Notes: generated from the sequence alone by a model not told the origin. DNA of 64,000 nt from Bacillota bacterium (GCA_023428025.1 JAEYZN010000034.1:1-64000), one strand, 5' to 3'; positions 8,122 to 17,349 are shown, counted from the stretch's first letter. Numbers and translations: made by a program.

Positions 8122-8442
8122 CTATGGGTTCGTGCTGCTGCTTGTGTCGTCCCGCGCGGCCTTGTAGGAGATCAGCGCGCCCACCGCCGAGACGAAGTTG
8201 CCGAGTATGTTCTCCTGATTGGGCGTCAGCCCCTCGGTCATAATGTTGGTGAGTATCGCGGCGAGGATGGTGCCCGCCTGCGAGGGCAGCACCTCCAGCC
8301 ACATCGTGGGCGCGAACGCGTTGTTCAGGCTATCGATGTCGGCGCTGGTCACGTCGCACGAGACCAGCGCCTGCGAACCGGCCTGCGGGTCCGTCTGCGC
8401 GTCGCTGCTCTGTCCGGCGTCCTTGTGGATATCGTCGCTCAT
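8122..8442 (-). CDS. Small helical protein of unknown function
   Basis: A 106-residue protein. The first 35 residues are polar and rich in Asp and Gln. The rest is helical with 'SADIDSLNNAFAPTMWLEVL' and 'GLTPNQENILGNFVSAVGAL'. This pattern, a helix of the form GLT..Q..ILGNF...G, is common in small Clostridia proteins of unknown role. The start at 8442 was chosen because GGAAGGCGGG lies upstream; a longer frame to 8511 begins with an Arg-rich stretch that looks untranslated. A single Cys is present. No signal peptide is seen. Confidence 0.6.
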   Translation of the reverse strand: MSDDIHKDAGQSSDAQTDPQAGSQALVSCDVTSADIDSLNNAFAPTMWLEVLPSQAGTILAAILTNIMTEGLTPNQENILGNFVSAVGALISYKAARDDTSSSTNP

Positions 8443-8779
8443 CGCATCACCCGCCTTCCTGTCACGGTCAAAAAAACGGCCCCGCCGCGCTCTGCGCCTC
8501 ATCCATATCATATTCGCGCCGCATGGCGTTGTGCTTTTTTGGCGCTGTCAGATGAACGGCAAAAGATAAACCCATCATATTCATAGAAGCAAAGGCACGG
8601 GTATGGTGAAACAAACAATTCTGCCATCGAATTATTAACAATTTATTCATTTTGCTGTTACAGCCTGTATCACATTTTTCTTTTGCGTTGTGATATGATG
8701 CGTTTAACAACAAAAAAACGCTCATTCACCCGGCGCGTCGGGATTATATAGATTTTATCTGCGCAGAGAAAGGACATAT
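8443..8779. other. Divergent intergenic region, no gene supported
   Basis: About 340 bases between a minus-strand and a plus-strand gene, AT-richer than the coding regions. It must hold both promoters; the stretch TTATATAGATTTTATC near 8743 is a candidate -10 area for the lipoprotein gene, without a clear -35. The open frames are short and lack binding sites. Confidence 0.4.
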
Positions 8780-9046
8780 ATGTCGGAACAAAACCGCATC
8801 AGGGTGATACCCATGGCCGCAGCCGCGTTTGTGCTGGCCACGGCGCTGGCGTCGGGGTGCGGGCCCACAAAACCGGTGGTGACCACCCCTTCGCCAACGG
8901 CGGCGAACTCAAAAGATCAGACCCGCAACATCAACTCGTCTGTGGTGCTGCCGGACGAGAGCCTGCCGCCGCTGCCCGGCGTGATGGCCGGAGAATGCGC
9001 GCAGCCGAGCGAGACGCCGTCTGCCGCGGCCACGAACAACAAGTGA
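8780..9046 (+). CDS. Small lipoprotein of unknown function
   Basis: An 88-residue protein. After a short polar start comes a hydrophobic stretch (PMAAAAFVLATALASGC) with lipobox ASGC, so Cys27 should be lipidated. The mature peptide is only about 60 residues, low in complexity and rich in Pro, Thr and Ser. No family is recognised. GAGAAAGGA precedes the ATG. A terminator hairpin lies about 180 bases downstream. Confidence 0.65.
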   Translation: MSEQNRIRVIPMAAAAFVLATALASGCGPTKPVVTTPSPTAANSKDQTRNINSSVVLPDESLPPLPGVMAGECAQPSETPSAAATNNK

Positions 9047-9223
9047 TCATATTACCTCATATATCGATTTGTGCCGCCAACGCCCTCCGGCGGCAACCCG
9101 GCTCCGCTGGCCCTTCACCTTTTAATCCGGCGATGCGGCCAGCGGAGCAGTCCTTTACTGGTATCTTCGTGATTCTCTTCTTTTTATGGTATTCCACTAT
9201 AAGTTTGGTGATCTTCTTCAAAC

Positions 9224-9253
9224 GGGCCGTCGGAAGACGGCCGCTTTTTTTGC
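9224..9253 (+). terminator. Intrinsic terminator
   Basis: GGGCCGTC-GGAA-GACGGCC followed by GCTTTTTTT on the plus strand. It would end the transcript of the lipoprotein gene at 8780-9046. Confidence 0.7.
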
Positions 9254-9463
9254 GCCGCCGATACAGGGCGGCGGCTGCCGCATGGTCATCCGGTGCGAAC
9301 CCACTCCCGCCGAAACGGACAGTGTCGGCGGCACGCAGCGCTGTGCCTCGGTAGCTGACCTTGGTAAATTCTTCGACAAATCATGCGGGGGCCCTGTTGT
9401 ATGCCGCCACGCTCCGCCATATAATCGTAGTGTTATACTATATCTTTTTCGGAGGGTCAACCC
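9254..9463 (+). other. Hairpin-rich leader region of the DUF975 gene
   Basis: This stretch can fold: GGTCA near 9284 pairs with TGACC near 9356, enclosing CCGCCG-loop-CGGCGG and GCAC-loop-GTGC. I checked it against the cobalamin, c-di-GMP, THF, yybP and tRNA signatures I know and it fits none. A -10 like TATACT lies near 9435. It may be a structured leader or just GC-rich spacer. Confidence 0.3.
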
Positions 9464-10192
9464 ATGAAACTGCGTGAAGAAATCAAGCGGCAGGCGAAGG
9501 CCGGCTTTACCGCGCAGTACGGCGCGTGCCTGTGTGCGCTGCTGCTGCTTATGGTTATCGGCTGGGCCATATCGTCGGTCAGCTTTGCCATCAATGCCGG
9601 AGATATGCTGCATAACTTTACGGTCAGGATCACCGGCTATGGAACATTTCAGCCCTTTGCACCGATAACCAGTTTTTTCAGCACTCTTTCCACTCTGGTA
9701 TCCATCTTCGTGCTGCTGCCGCTGACGGTGGGCTACAACGCTTTCAGCCTGCGCGTGTACCGCGGCGAAGAGGCGGACGTGGGCGGCATGTTCCGGGACG
9801 GCTTCGCCAACTATCTGCGGCACGTGGGCGGCATGCTGTGGATGGCGCTGTTCACGTTCCTGTGGACGCTGCTGTTCATCGTCCCCGGCATCGTCAAGGC
9901 GCTGGCGTATTTCATGGCGCCGTACATACTGGCGGACTGCCCCGATGTGACGGCCACCGATGCGCTCAAGCTCTCGATGCGCATGACCAGCGGCCACAAG
10001 GGCAGGGTGTTCGTGATGGGCCTCTCCTTCATCGGCTGGGGGATACTCACCGCGCTGACCGGCGGCTTACTCGGCATATTCTACACCGGCCCGTACATCA
10101 ACACCAGCTTTGCGGGCCTTTACCACGAATTAAAGCAGGAGGCGCTGGCGAAGGGCGTCGTCTCTCCGGCGGAGCTGGGCATGGCGGCGTAA
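9464..10192 (+). CDS. DUF975 family membrane protein
   Basis: A 242-residue integral membrane protein. The start MKLREEIKRQAKAGFTAQYG followed by several long hydrophobic segments, and the block 'YNAFSLRVYRGEEADVGGMF' before the central helices, are characteristic of DUF975 (PF06161), found throughout Clostridia and lactic acid bacteria. About six membrane helices are expected. The function is unknown. GGAGGGTCAACCC precedes the ATG. It appears to be a single-gene unit. Confidence 0.85.
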   Translation: MKLREEIKRQAKAGFTAQYGACLCALLLLMVIGWAISSVSFAINAGDMLHNFTVRITGYGTFQPFAPITSFFSTLSTLVSIFVLLPLTVGYNAFSLRVYRGEEADVGGMFRDGFANYLRHVGGMLWMALFTFLWTLLFIVPGIVKALAYFMAPYILADCPDVTATDALKLSMRMTSGHKGRVFVMGLSFIGWGILTALTGGLLGIFYTGPYINTSFAGLYHELKQEALAKGVVSPAELGMAA

Positions 10193-10250
10193 CATCGCAT
10201 AATCACGACACAAAAAACGGGGACTGCCCTTTTGTTTCCTTTTCCGGGCA

Positions 10251-10285
10251 AAAAAACGCTGGATGGGCATACAAGCCCATCCAGC
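10251..10285 (-). terminator. Strong intrinsic terminator on the minus strand
   Basis: The 11-base stem GCTGGATGGGC / GCCCATCCAGC with a six-base loop is followed on the minus strand by GTTTTTTT. No recognised minus-strand gene precedes it. A short open frame from about 10370 downwards (VKDVLYWHRLDNPEQ...) runs into the hairpin and may be the remnant of one. On the plus strand it can also slow readthrough from DUF975. The rest of 10193-10563 shows nothing else. Confidence 0.65.
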
Positions 10286-10563
10286 TTCCCAGTCACCTGG
10301 ACCAATATATGCTTTCGCCCTCATGTCCAAGCGCTGCTCGGGGTTGTCAAGTCGGTGCCAATACAACACGTCCTTCACCACCTCGGTATTTATTATGGTT
10401 CGTCATGCGCCGCATTATGCAGGCATGTTGGACGACTTTTTTTCATATTTTGTTTTGAGTGTTTTTGAACGTTCTGTGAAACAACCGGTCAAAAATTGAC
10501 ACCTTTCGACACCCATGATAGATTGGTTACAGCGACCATAACAGGAAAGCGGGTATTTGTGCA

Positions 10564-11604
10564 ATGGGCAGAGGCGGCTTTGGCGGCGGTGGAGGCAGGG
10601 GGTTCTCCGGCGGCGGCGGCAGAGGGTTCTCCGGGCGCAGCAGCTTTGGCGGCAGCCGGGGCGGCGGCGGTTTTTGCGGTGGGCAGCGCGGCGGCGGCAG
10701 CTTCGGCGGTTTCGGACAGGGCGGCCCCGGCCCGGTGCATCACGGCCATCATCACCGCGGCCCGCATTACATCCCCGTGGGCGTGCCCGCTCCCCCGCCA
10801 TACGGCTACAGGCGCCGGCCCGCGGGCTGCAGCGTGGGCTCCATCTTCGGCGTGCTGATCGTGTTCGCGGTGGTCGTGCTGATACTGGTGTTTACCGGCT
10901 TTTTCTCGATGCTTGGCGGCGGAGGCTCCGGCGGCGGCGACATCACCGTATCCACCGTGGCGCGCGCGGCTTTGCCGGGCGGCAGCGTCAACGAAACAGC
11001 CTATTTCACCGACGAGCTCGGCTGGATACAGAACGAGACCAGGCTGCTCACCGGCCTGAAGTACTTCTACCAGAAGACGGGCGTACAACCGTACATCTAC
11101 ATCACCGGCGACGTGGGGACGGACGGCATCCCCGAAATGAGCGACATCCAGAGCTTCGGCAACGAAAAATACGACGCGCTGTTCACCGACGAGGCCCATC
11201 TGCTGCTGGTGTTCTACGAGAACCACGGCGGGTACATGACGGGCGTCGTCACCGGCACGCAGGCCAAAACGGTGATCGACGACGAGGCGTCCGACATCCT
11301 GCTGGATTATCTCGACCGCAACTACTATTCCGACCTGACGGAGGACGAGTTTTTCAGCCAGTCCTTCCGCGACGCGGCGGACCGCATCATGACGGTGACC
11401 ACCTCGCCGTGGATCACGGTGCTCATCGTGCTCATCGTGCTGGTGGCGCTCATCGTGCTGTTCGTCTGGTGGCGGCACGCGAAGAAGCAGAAGAACCTTG
11501 AGGCGAAGCAGACGGAAGACATGCTGAACACGCCGCTTGAGAAGTTCGGCGACACCGAAGCGGAACAGGTGGCGAACAAATACGACGACGACTCAACCAC
11601 GTGA
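10564..11604 (+). CDS. Gly-rich membrane protein with TPM-like domain
   Basis: A 346-residue protein in four parts: an extreme Gly/Arg/Phe-rich N terminus (residues 1-70) with a His-rich patch; a membrane helix near 97-122; an extracytoplasmic alpha/beta domain (about 145-275) beginning YFTDELGWIQNETRLLTG and containing 'YIYITGD' and 'LLLVFYENHGGYM', which resembles the TPM domain; and a second helix near 280-305 with a charged tail. TPM proteins are linked to membrane protein quality control and photosystem repair in other organisms. PspA/IM30 follows 35 bases downstream, so the pair likely forms an operon for envelope stress. The ATG has only a distant AGGAAAG. Confidence 0.72.
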   Translation: MGRGGFGGGGGRGFSGGGGRGFSGRSSFGGSRGGGGFCGGQRGGGSFGGFGQGGPGPVHHGHHHRGPHYIPVGVPAPPPYGYRRRPAGCSVGSIFGVLIVFAVVVLILVFTGFFSMLGGGGSGGGDITVSTVARAALPGGSVNETAYFTDELGWIQNETRLLTGLKYFYQKTGVQPYIYITGDVGTDGIPEMSDIQSFGNEKYDALFTDEAHLLLVFYENHGGYMTGVVTGTQAKTVIDDEASDILLDYLDRNYYSDLTEDEFFSQSFRDAADRIMTVTTSPWITVLIVLIVLVALIVLFVWWRHAKKQKNLEAKQTEDMLNTPLEKFGDTEAEQVANKYDDDSTT

Positions 11605-11639
11605 TAAACAAACGCGTAAAGAATGAAGGAGGAAATGAC

Positions 11640-12317
11640 ATGGCGATACTTTCAAGATTCAACGACATCATCAAAGCGAACATCAACGCCCTGCTGGACA
11701 AGATGGAAGACCCGTCCAAGATGATCGACCAATACATGCGCGATCTGCTGGAGGACCTGGCCGAGGTAAAGCGCGACACCGCGGGCGTGATGGCGGAAGA
11801 GGCGCGCACCAGGCGGCTGGTGGACGAGAACCAGTCCGAGGTGGACAAATACGCCGGTTACGCCAAGAAGGCGCTGCTGGCGGGCAACGAGGACGACGCC
11901 CGCGTGCTGATCGGCAAAAAGCAGGAATTGGAAGCCTCCGGCGCAGGCCTCAAGACCGCGTACGCCACCGCGCGTGAGAACGCGCGCAAGATGCGCCAGA
12001 TGCACGACAAGCTGGTATCCGACATCGAGTCGTTGAAGGCGCGCAGCTCGGCCATCAAGGCCAAGGTGTCCGTCGCCAAAACGCAGGAGAAGCTCAACGA
12101 CGCCAGCTCGGCCGTGGGCAAATCCGCGGGCGTGCAGAACGCGTTCGGGCGCATGGAAGACAAGGCTGACCGCATGCTGGACCAGGCTGCGGCCATGGCG
12201 GAGCTCAACACCGAGCCCATCGACGAAGCCAGGGCGCTGGAAGAGAAATACGCCAGGATGGGCGCGCCCTCGGTGGACGACGAGCTGGCGAAGCTGAAGG
12301 GCGAGCTGGGGCTGTAA
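11640..12317 (+). CDS. pspA: PspA/IM30 family membrane-stress protein
   Basis: A 225-residue, almost wholly helical coiled-coil protein. MAILSRFNDIIKANINALLDKMEDPSKMIDQYMRD is the usual PspA/IM30 opening (quoted here only as positions 1-35, with the amphipathic first helix). The middle is long heptad-rich helix with many Ala, Lys, Glu. PspA proteins are ESCRT-III relatives that bind and remodel stressed membranes. The ATG at 11640 follows AAGGAGGAAATGAC. It lies 35 bases after the TPM-like gene and is probably cotranscribed. Confidence 0.9.
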   Translation: MAILSRFNDIIKANINALLDKMEDPSKMIDQYMRDLLEDLAEVKRDTAGVMAEEARTRRLVDENQSEVDKYAGYAKKALLAGNEDDARVLIGKKQELEASGAGLKTAYATARENARKMRQMHDKLVSDIESLKARSSAIKAKVSVAKTQEKLNDASSAVGKSAGVQNAFGRMEDKADRMLDQAAAMAELNTEPIDEARALEEKYARMGAPSVDDELAKLKGELGL

Positions 12318-12327
12318 ACAGCCCTTT

Positions 12328-14274
12328 TTACCGCAGACGGTCCCGGATGGCGCTGATCAGCGTGCCGTCGGCATTCTGGGACAGCTCCCAGATGACCGCG
12401 CCGCCAAGGCCGCGGTTTGCGATGTAGCCGGCCTTCTCCGCGATCGACTGCGCGTCGTCATACGAGATGAAGGTTGATCCGTCGAACAGCCACGGCGCAT
12501 GGGCCTCCGGGTGCGTGTACCGTACGTACAGCGGGTTGTTCAGGTAGGTGGAGACGACCTTGTCGTAAGCGATGGAACCGCCCGACCCGAACCGCTGATA
12601 CAGCCCGTTGTTGCTGTTCTGCACGCCGTTGAACCTGATGCCGTAAAACGGGATTCCCATGACGATCTTCGATTTTGGGAATCCTTTTTGTTGCCACAGG
12701 TCCACCGAGGCCGCGCAGCTCCACTTGTATTGCGGCGACGCTTCGGACGGCGTATACAGCGGCGCGTTGAAATCGGTATAGCTGCCGGCCCACGCGCCGT
12801 GCATGTCGTAGGTCATGATCACGCCGTAATCCACCAGCCCGCCCAGCTTGCCCAGCTCGGTGTTGCCGGCGTAGGTCGTCCCCGCGCCGCCCGCGAATGT
12901 CAAGAGATACTCCCGCCCGTCCGCCTGGCCCTGCGCGTCCAGCTTCTCGCGCAGCTTGGCCATCAGCAGCGTGAAATTCGTCTTGTCCTGCGGCCTTGTG
13001 GTGTTGGTGGACAGGCCGCCGCCGCACGGATATTCCCAGTCGACATCCACGCCGTCGAAGCCGTGCTGCCTGATGAACGCCACGACGCTGTCCGCGAAGA
13101 CCGAACGGCTTTGTTCCGTCAGCGCCACGTCCGAGAATTTCCCCGACCAGGTCCAGCCGCCGACCGAGATGAGCGTCCGCACGTGCGGGTATTGCCGCTT
13201 CAGCTGCCGCAGCTCCGCGAAGTTGGCCAGATCCACGGCGGGATCGCCCAGTGCGATTTTCAGGTCGGCGTCGATGTTGGCAAACGCGTAGAGTATGTCC
13301 GTCAGCCGCTCCGCCGGGATATCCGAAGGCGTATAGCCGGAATAGGCGGCCCAGGAAGCGTAATAGCCGGAGATCAGCGCGCCTTCAGGTTCGGGCATCT
13401 GTGTGGGTGTGGGCGTCGGCGCCGGTGTCGGAGTGGGTACTGGCGTCGGCGTGGGCGCAGGCGGTTGTGTTGGAGCCGGGGTCGGGGCTGGCGGTTGTGT
13501 CTGCGCGGGGGTCGGTGCCGGTGTCGGTGCCGGTGTTGGCGCGGGAATGATCGAGATGTAGTCGGCGTACACGTAGCCTTTTTTGCCGTTGTAATCGATC
13601 ATGTAATACGAGCCGGACTTGCCCGTGACGCCGTAAACGGCTCCTTTCGGCGCGGTGCCCAGCAAGGCGTAATTCGTCCCCGGCCCGCTGCGCACGTTGA
13701 CCCAGCTCGTGCAGTTGACGATCTTGCCCGTTTGACCGGCAGGGTTTGTCGGCTGGGGGGCGGGCGCGGCTGTCTGCAGCGATATATAGGACGACGAGAT
13801 ATATGCGGCGGCGCCGTTATAGCTGATTTTGGACCACGAGCCCGATTGGCCGAGTATATCGTAGACGGCGTTTTTGGGCGCGGTCCCCAGCTTGGCGTAA
13901 CCGGTGCCCGGCCCTTTCCGCACGTTCACATTGCTGACGCAGTTGACGACGACGCCCTTCTGGCCCGTCTGCGCGGGCTGGCCCACGGCGGATACCGCCA
14001 TGTAATCGGCGTGAACATAGCCCGTCCCGCCGTTGTAGCTGATCTTGTACCATGAGCCGGACTGGCCCGTGACGCTGTACACGGCGTTTTTGGGCGCGCT
14101 GCCGATGCGGGCATAGTTTGTTCCCGGCCCGTTTCTTACATTGACGCTGCTGACGCAGTTGACGATGGTGCCTGTCCGGGGAGGCTCCTGCGCAAACGCG
14201 GTGTTTTCGGGCCAGAAAAAGGTCAAGATCATAGCGGCAAGGACGATAAAGGCGACGGTCTTTCGTTTCAGCAC
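12328..14274 (-). CDS. Secreted SH3b-repeat glycoside hydrolase family 18 protein
   Basis: A 648-residue exported enzyme. Signal peptide: residues 1-29, ending AFA. Three bacterial SH3 domains follow (about 33-92, 105-165, 185-245), each with 'VNVR.GPGTNYA' and a closing 'GYV.ADY'. A Pro/Thr linker (about 246-300) joins them to a GH18 barrel. The catalytic DxxDxDxE motif is intact: D407, D410, D412 and proton donor E414 in FDGVDVDWEYP; 'LISVGGW' is the other family signature. It likely binds and cuts chitin-like or peptidoglycan glycans. GTG at 14274 was chosen because GGAGG lies six bases upstream. It ends 10 bases from the convergent pspA gene. Confidence 0.93.
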   Translation of the reverse strand: MLKRKTVAFIVLAAMILTFFWPENTAFAQEPPRTGTIVNCVSSVNVRNGPGTNYARIGSAPKNAVYSVTGQSGSWYKISYNGGTGYVHADYMAVSAVGQPAQTGQKGVVVNCVSNVNVRKGPGTGYAKLGTAPKNAVYDILGQSGSWSKISYNGAAAYISSSYISLQTAAPAPQPTNPAGQTGKIVNCTSWVNVRSGPGTNYALLGTAPKGAVYGVTGKSGSYYMIDYNGKKGYVYADYISIIPAPTPAPTPAPTPAQTQPPAPTPAPTQPPAPTPTPVPTPTPAPTPTPTQMPEPEGALISGYYASWAAYSGYTPSDIPAERLTDILYAFANIDADLKIALGDPAVDLANFAELRQLKRQYPHVRTLISVGGWTWSGKFSDVALTEQSRSVFADSVVAFIRQHGFDGVDVDWEYPCGGGLSTNTTRPQDKTNFTLLMAKLREKLDAQGQADGREYLLTFAGGAGTTYAGNTELGKLGGLVDYGVIMTYDMHGAWAGSYTDFNAPLYTPSEASPQYKWSCAASVDLWQQKGFPKSKIVMGIPFYGIRFNGVQNSNNGLYQRFGSGGSIAYDKVVSTYLNNPLYVRYTHPEAHAPWLFDGSTFISYDDAQSIAEKAGYIANRGLGGAVIWELSQNADGTLISAIRDRLR

Positions 14275-14746
14275 GTTGTTCCTCCCCAATCAAACGCATC
14301 GCTGATAGAATCACTGTTTTAAGGCTCAGCAAAAAAGCCTGCGTGATAAAGCCCTGCGTTTTGTTTCTCTGATGTTTTAATCACAAACGGCGCTTAATTG
14401 GGAAAACCGCTAAGGGATAGGCAACCAGACAATCATAGTATAAGAACCTTAGATTCACGGCTTTGCGTCTCTGTCTTTCGGCAGGTTTGCCCTTTCTGCT
14501 TAAATTGATATATCAGTCAATTTATAGTATACATAATCGCGAACCAAAATCAATTTGTAACTTATGACTGTAAACCCAATAAATCTGTCAACGGAGTCTT
14601 TTCAAATCCTTTTCGGCAGGGTCCTTTACAAAATCTTTTCACCAGGCTCTTGGCTGATATCAAAATGGCTCTCTCGTTTGAGGGAGCCAATGTATCAGAG
14701 ATGTTTTGGGGATATCGGCTGGCCGCCTTCACCCCGAAGCGGTAGC
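14275..14746. other. AT-rich intergenic region, no gene seen
   Basis: About 470 bases. It contains an imperfect inverted repeat around 14502-14523 (AAATTGA..TCAATTT) that could be an operator, and otherwise nothing recognisable. The plus-strand frame starting at 14564 overlaps the yqeY gene antisense and is not credible. Confidence 0.4.
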
Positions 14747-15196
14747 CTAACCGCGGATGGCCGCATCCACCAGCTTGCTGATGGCGCCGCCGTCGGCCTT
14801 GCCCTTTGCCTGCTGCATCACGGCTTTGATGATCTTGCCCTTGTCCTGCGGCGCAGGCTTATCGATCCCCAGCTCGCGGAGCACATTCTGAATGATCTCT
14901 TTGATCTCGTCCTCGCCCATCCGCTTGGGCGCGAATTCCGAATAGATGCTGATCTTCAGCCGGGCTTCCTCAACGATATCCGTTCTGTTCGCGGGCGCCG
15001 TGTCGATCGCCTCCTGCGCTTCCTTGATCTCCTTGAAGACCACCGCATTCTCTTCCTCTTCCGTCAAATCGGCCCGCTTGTCGATGTTCTTTTTCTTGAG
15101 CGCCGCCAGCAGCAGCGACAGCGCCTCCTTGCGCGGCGCGTCCCCCGCTTTCAGCGCTTTCATCATTTCCTGCCTGACCAGATCGATTTTGGACAT
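14747..15196 (-). CDS. yqeY: GatB/YqeY domain protein
   Basis: A 149-residue protein matching YqeY. It has 'MKALKAGDAPRKEALSLLLA' near the start, 'LTEEEENAVVFKEIKEAQEA' in the middle, and the C-terminal helical domain with 'GKIIKAVMQQAKGKADGGAI'. The C-terminal part is the GatB tail fold that binds the tRNA elbow in the amidotransferase; stand-alone YqeY probably assists tRNA-dependent amidation or another tRNA step, which is not proven. GGAGGAGG precedes the ATG at 15196; an upstream in-frame ATG lacks this. It stands alone. Confidence 0.92.
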   Translation of the reverse strand: MSKIDLVRQEMMKALKAGDAPRKEALSLLLAALKKKNIDKRADLTEEEENAVVFKEIKEAQEAIDTAPANRTDIVEEARLKISIYSEFAPKRMGEDEIKEIIQNVLRELGIDKPAPQDKGKIIKAVMQQAKGKADGGAISKLVDAAIRG

Positions 15197-15316
15197 GCTG
15201 ATCCTCCTCCCATCCCGTGTCATATCCTTGAAACGGCTTGCTCTCATTGTACCACTTATTCCGGCTTTCCAAAATAGAAATCAGAAGACACGGCCGCCAG
15301 CTTGTCCTGTTGACGG

Positions 15317-15778
15317 TTAAATGCTGTTCGCTTTGTCGACAAGGCGCTGGTCAACGGTATTGTTCCAATACCACACAAATGTTTTTTTGACCCTTCTCGA
15401 AATCAGCATGTACAATATCCAGAGAATACTGATCAGAAAAGACACCGCCACGAACAGTCCTGCGGCCCCCCACCCGCCAGGGGTGTCCCCCGGCACAACA
15501 ACGAGAATGGCAATACGGCTCACGATCGTACAGGCTTCCAATCCGATATATACGCCCGGAAACGCTTTATGCCTCTTGTACAGCATGATCAGGACGAAGA
15601 CCATAAAACCGGCAGATAAAACAAACGATATGATTGATATGTCCGATCCCGACTTCAGAACCTCGTAAATATAATTTCCATTTGGCGCAATGCCCAAAAC
15701 CAGCCGGACAGCCACAAGATGCAGCCATCCCTCGATTTGAAGGGGCGCTTCACCAATATCTTTTCTCATTCTGTTCAT
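15317..15778 (-). CDS. DUF2569-like membrane protein
   Basis: A 153-residue protein with four membrane helices. After a polar start, 'IEGWLHLVAVRLVLG' and, near the C terminus, 'SRRVKKTFV' match the pattern of the DUF2569 family (GGWL.L...... / S.RVK.TF). Function unknown. Codon use is somewhat AT-richer than its neighbours. It is separated by about 85 bases from the GGDEF gene upstream on the same strand and could be read with it. Confidence 0.7.
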   Translation of the reverse strand: MNRMRKDIGEAPLQIEGWLHLVAVRLVLGIAPNGNYIYEVLKSGSDISIISFVLSAGFMVFVLIMLYKRHKAFPGVYIGLEACTIVSRIAILVVVPGDTPGGWGAAGLFVAVSFLISILWILYMLISRRVKKTFVWYWNNTVDQRLVDKANSI

Positions 15779-15863
15779 CGCCTTAAGACGCAGCCAACAA
15801 ACATATCCGCCGCCCCATTCCCCTGCCGCATCACTCCCGCGCCCACCTGACTTCCAAACGCCG

Positions 15864-16976
15864 TCACCCCACAGCCACCCTGGCCGTCACCACACGGTTG
15901 CGGCCGTCATGCTTCGCGGCGTACAGCGCCTTGTCCGCCGCTTTCAGCAGCTCCGCGGCGGTGGCGCCGTGTTCCGGCATCGCGCCCACGCCCATGGACA
16001 GCGTGACCGGCCCCACGTCCATATCGTCCACCACGATGGAAGCGGACTGCACGATGCGCCGCAGCGCCTGCGCCCGCAGTATCGTGTCCTCCAGCGAGCA
16101 TTCGGGCATGATCAGGATAAACTCGTCCCCGCCGAAGCGGCAGGCGATGTCCGACTTGCGGATGTTGTGCTGCAGCTCCTCCGCGACGCGGGCCAGCACC
16201 GCGTCCCCCAGCGGGTGCCCGAACGTGTCGTTGATCAGCTTGAAACCGTCCACGTCCGTCATGATGACGCCGAGGTTGCGCTGCTCGCGCACGGCGCGGT
16301 TCAGCTCCCGCTCCAGCGTCTCCTCCATATACCGGCGGTTGAACAGGCCGGTCAGCGAATCCCTCAGGGCCAGCTCCTGCAGCTTGGCTTCGCTCTGCCG
16401 CAGCAGGCTGCGGTCCTTTTCGATCTGCTGCAGATGCTTCCGGCTCATCATGCTGGATATGATGCCCAGCATGGATACGAACACGATGAACACCATCAGG
16501 CCGGGCCAGTTGAAGCTGTGCAGGTTGGGGTTGGTGGCGACCAGCGCCGCGAGGCCCGCGAACTGCGCAAGGGCGATCACCAGCGTCACGCGCTCGTTGA
16601 GCAGTATCGCGCAGAGCTGGATGGACATGGCCGTGTAAAGCAGCGCCACGTAATCACCGTAAGCCACGGTGTCGTCCACCAGTATGCACAGCCACGGGCC
16701 CACGATGGTCACCAGAATCGTCAGCCAGGCCGCGGCCTTGTAATGCCCTCTCAGATTAAGAACCAGCGATATGACAAGCGGCACAGCCAGCGACGACGTC
16801 AAAATAAGGTAGAACGTCAGCCGGTCGCAGACAAAACACACCAGCACCACGGTGGCGCACAGCATCACGATCAGCGCCGCCTGGATGATCAGCAGCGTCC
16901 GCGCGCGCGTGCCCTGATTTCCGTCATGCCTGTCTTTGAACGCGTCAAAAAAAGCTCTCAGTCTGTCCGATTTCAT
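15864..16976 (-). CDS. Membrane-bound diguanylate cyclase (GGDEF)
   Basis: A 370-residue protein. Residues 30-190 hold about six membrane helices with no recognisable ligand domain. A short coiled linker (about 192-210) leads to a GGDEF domain, with the active site RFGGDEF intact (GGDEF at residues 282-286). RKSD lies five residues before it, the standard inhibitory site for c-di-GMP, so product feedback is expected. It makes c-di-GMP from two GTP. AGGCGGG precedes the ATG at 16976. A good promoter lies 145 bases upstream. No c-di-GMP receptor is evident nearby. Confidence 0.93.
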   Translation of the reverse strand: MKSDRLRAFFDAFKDRHDGNQGTRARTLLIIQAALIVMLCATVVLVCFVCDRLTFYLILTSSLAVPLVISLVLNLRGHYKAAAWLTILVTIVGPWLCILVDDTVAYGDYVALLYTAMSIQLCAILLNERVTLVIALAQFAGLAALVATNPNLHSFNWPGLMVFIVFVSMLGIISSMMSRKHLQQIEKDRSLLRQSEAKLQELALRDSLTGLFNRRYMEETLERELNRAVREQRNLGVIMTDVDGFKLINDTFGHPLGDAVLARVAEELQHNIRKSDIACRFGGDEFILIMPECSLEDTILRAQALRRIVQSASIVVDDMDVGPVTLSMGVGAMPEHGATAAELLKAADKALYAAKHDGRNRVVTARVAVG

Positions 16977-17120
16977 GCGTTTATCCCGCCTGGCCTTTTT
17001 TGTATTCTGCGATTGTTTACACTGGAGAACTTCCCGGCAGCCCATACGCTTCCGACACCGGAAGACAGCCGGACAGATTATGGCGGCCGGGGTTAAAGGG
17101 TTCGTACACTGTCAAAATGC

Positions 17121-17150
17121 ATTATAACACCGGCGTTAAATATTTGTAAA
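17121..17150 (-). promoter_or_regulatory. Promoter of the GGDEF gene
   Basis: On the minus strand, -35 TTTACA (17150-17145), 18-base spacer, -10 TATAAT (17126-17121). It predicts a leader of about 135 bases before the GGDEF start at 16976. Confidence 0.6.
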
Positions 17151-17295
17151 TATCTGTTTTCAAATGTCGTATATTGTTTTTTCTGGGTAACAACACCGAA
17201 CGCTATTTCACAGAAATCGCCCGGCATCCGGCGCAAACCTGCGGGTTATCCACCATCCCTGCCCACTCAATCCCCCAAGCCGCTTCGAAGCAAAC

Positions 17296-17322
17296 AAAAA
17301 CCGCTTCTCTGAAGTGGTTTTT
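17296..17322. terminator. Bidirectional terminator hairpin
   Basis: AAAAACCGCTT-loop-AAGTGGTTTTT, symmetrical with A and T runs on either side. It lies directly before the broken Ig-like fragment. Confidence 0.55.
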
Positions 17323-17349
17323 GCTGTATCGCTATTGGATGCTGTCACG

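Noticed and set aside
9284..9360. Possible tRNA or cobalamin riboswitch upstream of the DUF975 gene
   Set aside because: The T-loop lacks the conserved residues and the B12-box is missing; only generic hairpins remain.
13251..13550. Open frames opposite the GH18 linker
   Set aside because: They mirror the low-complexity Pro/Thr linker of the real gene.
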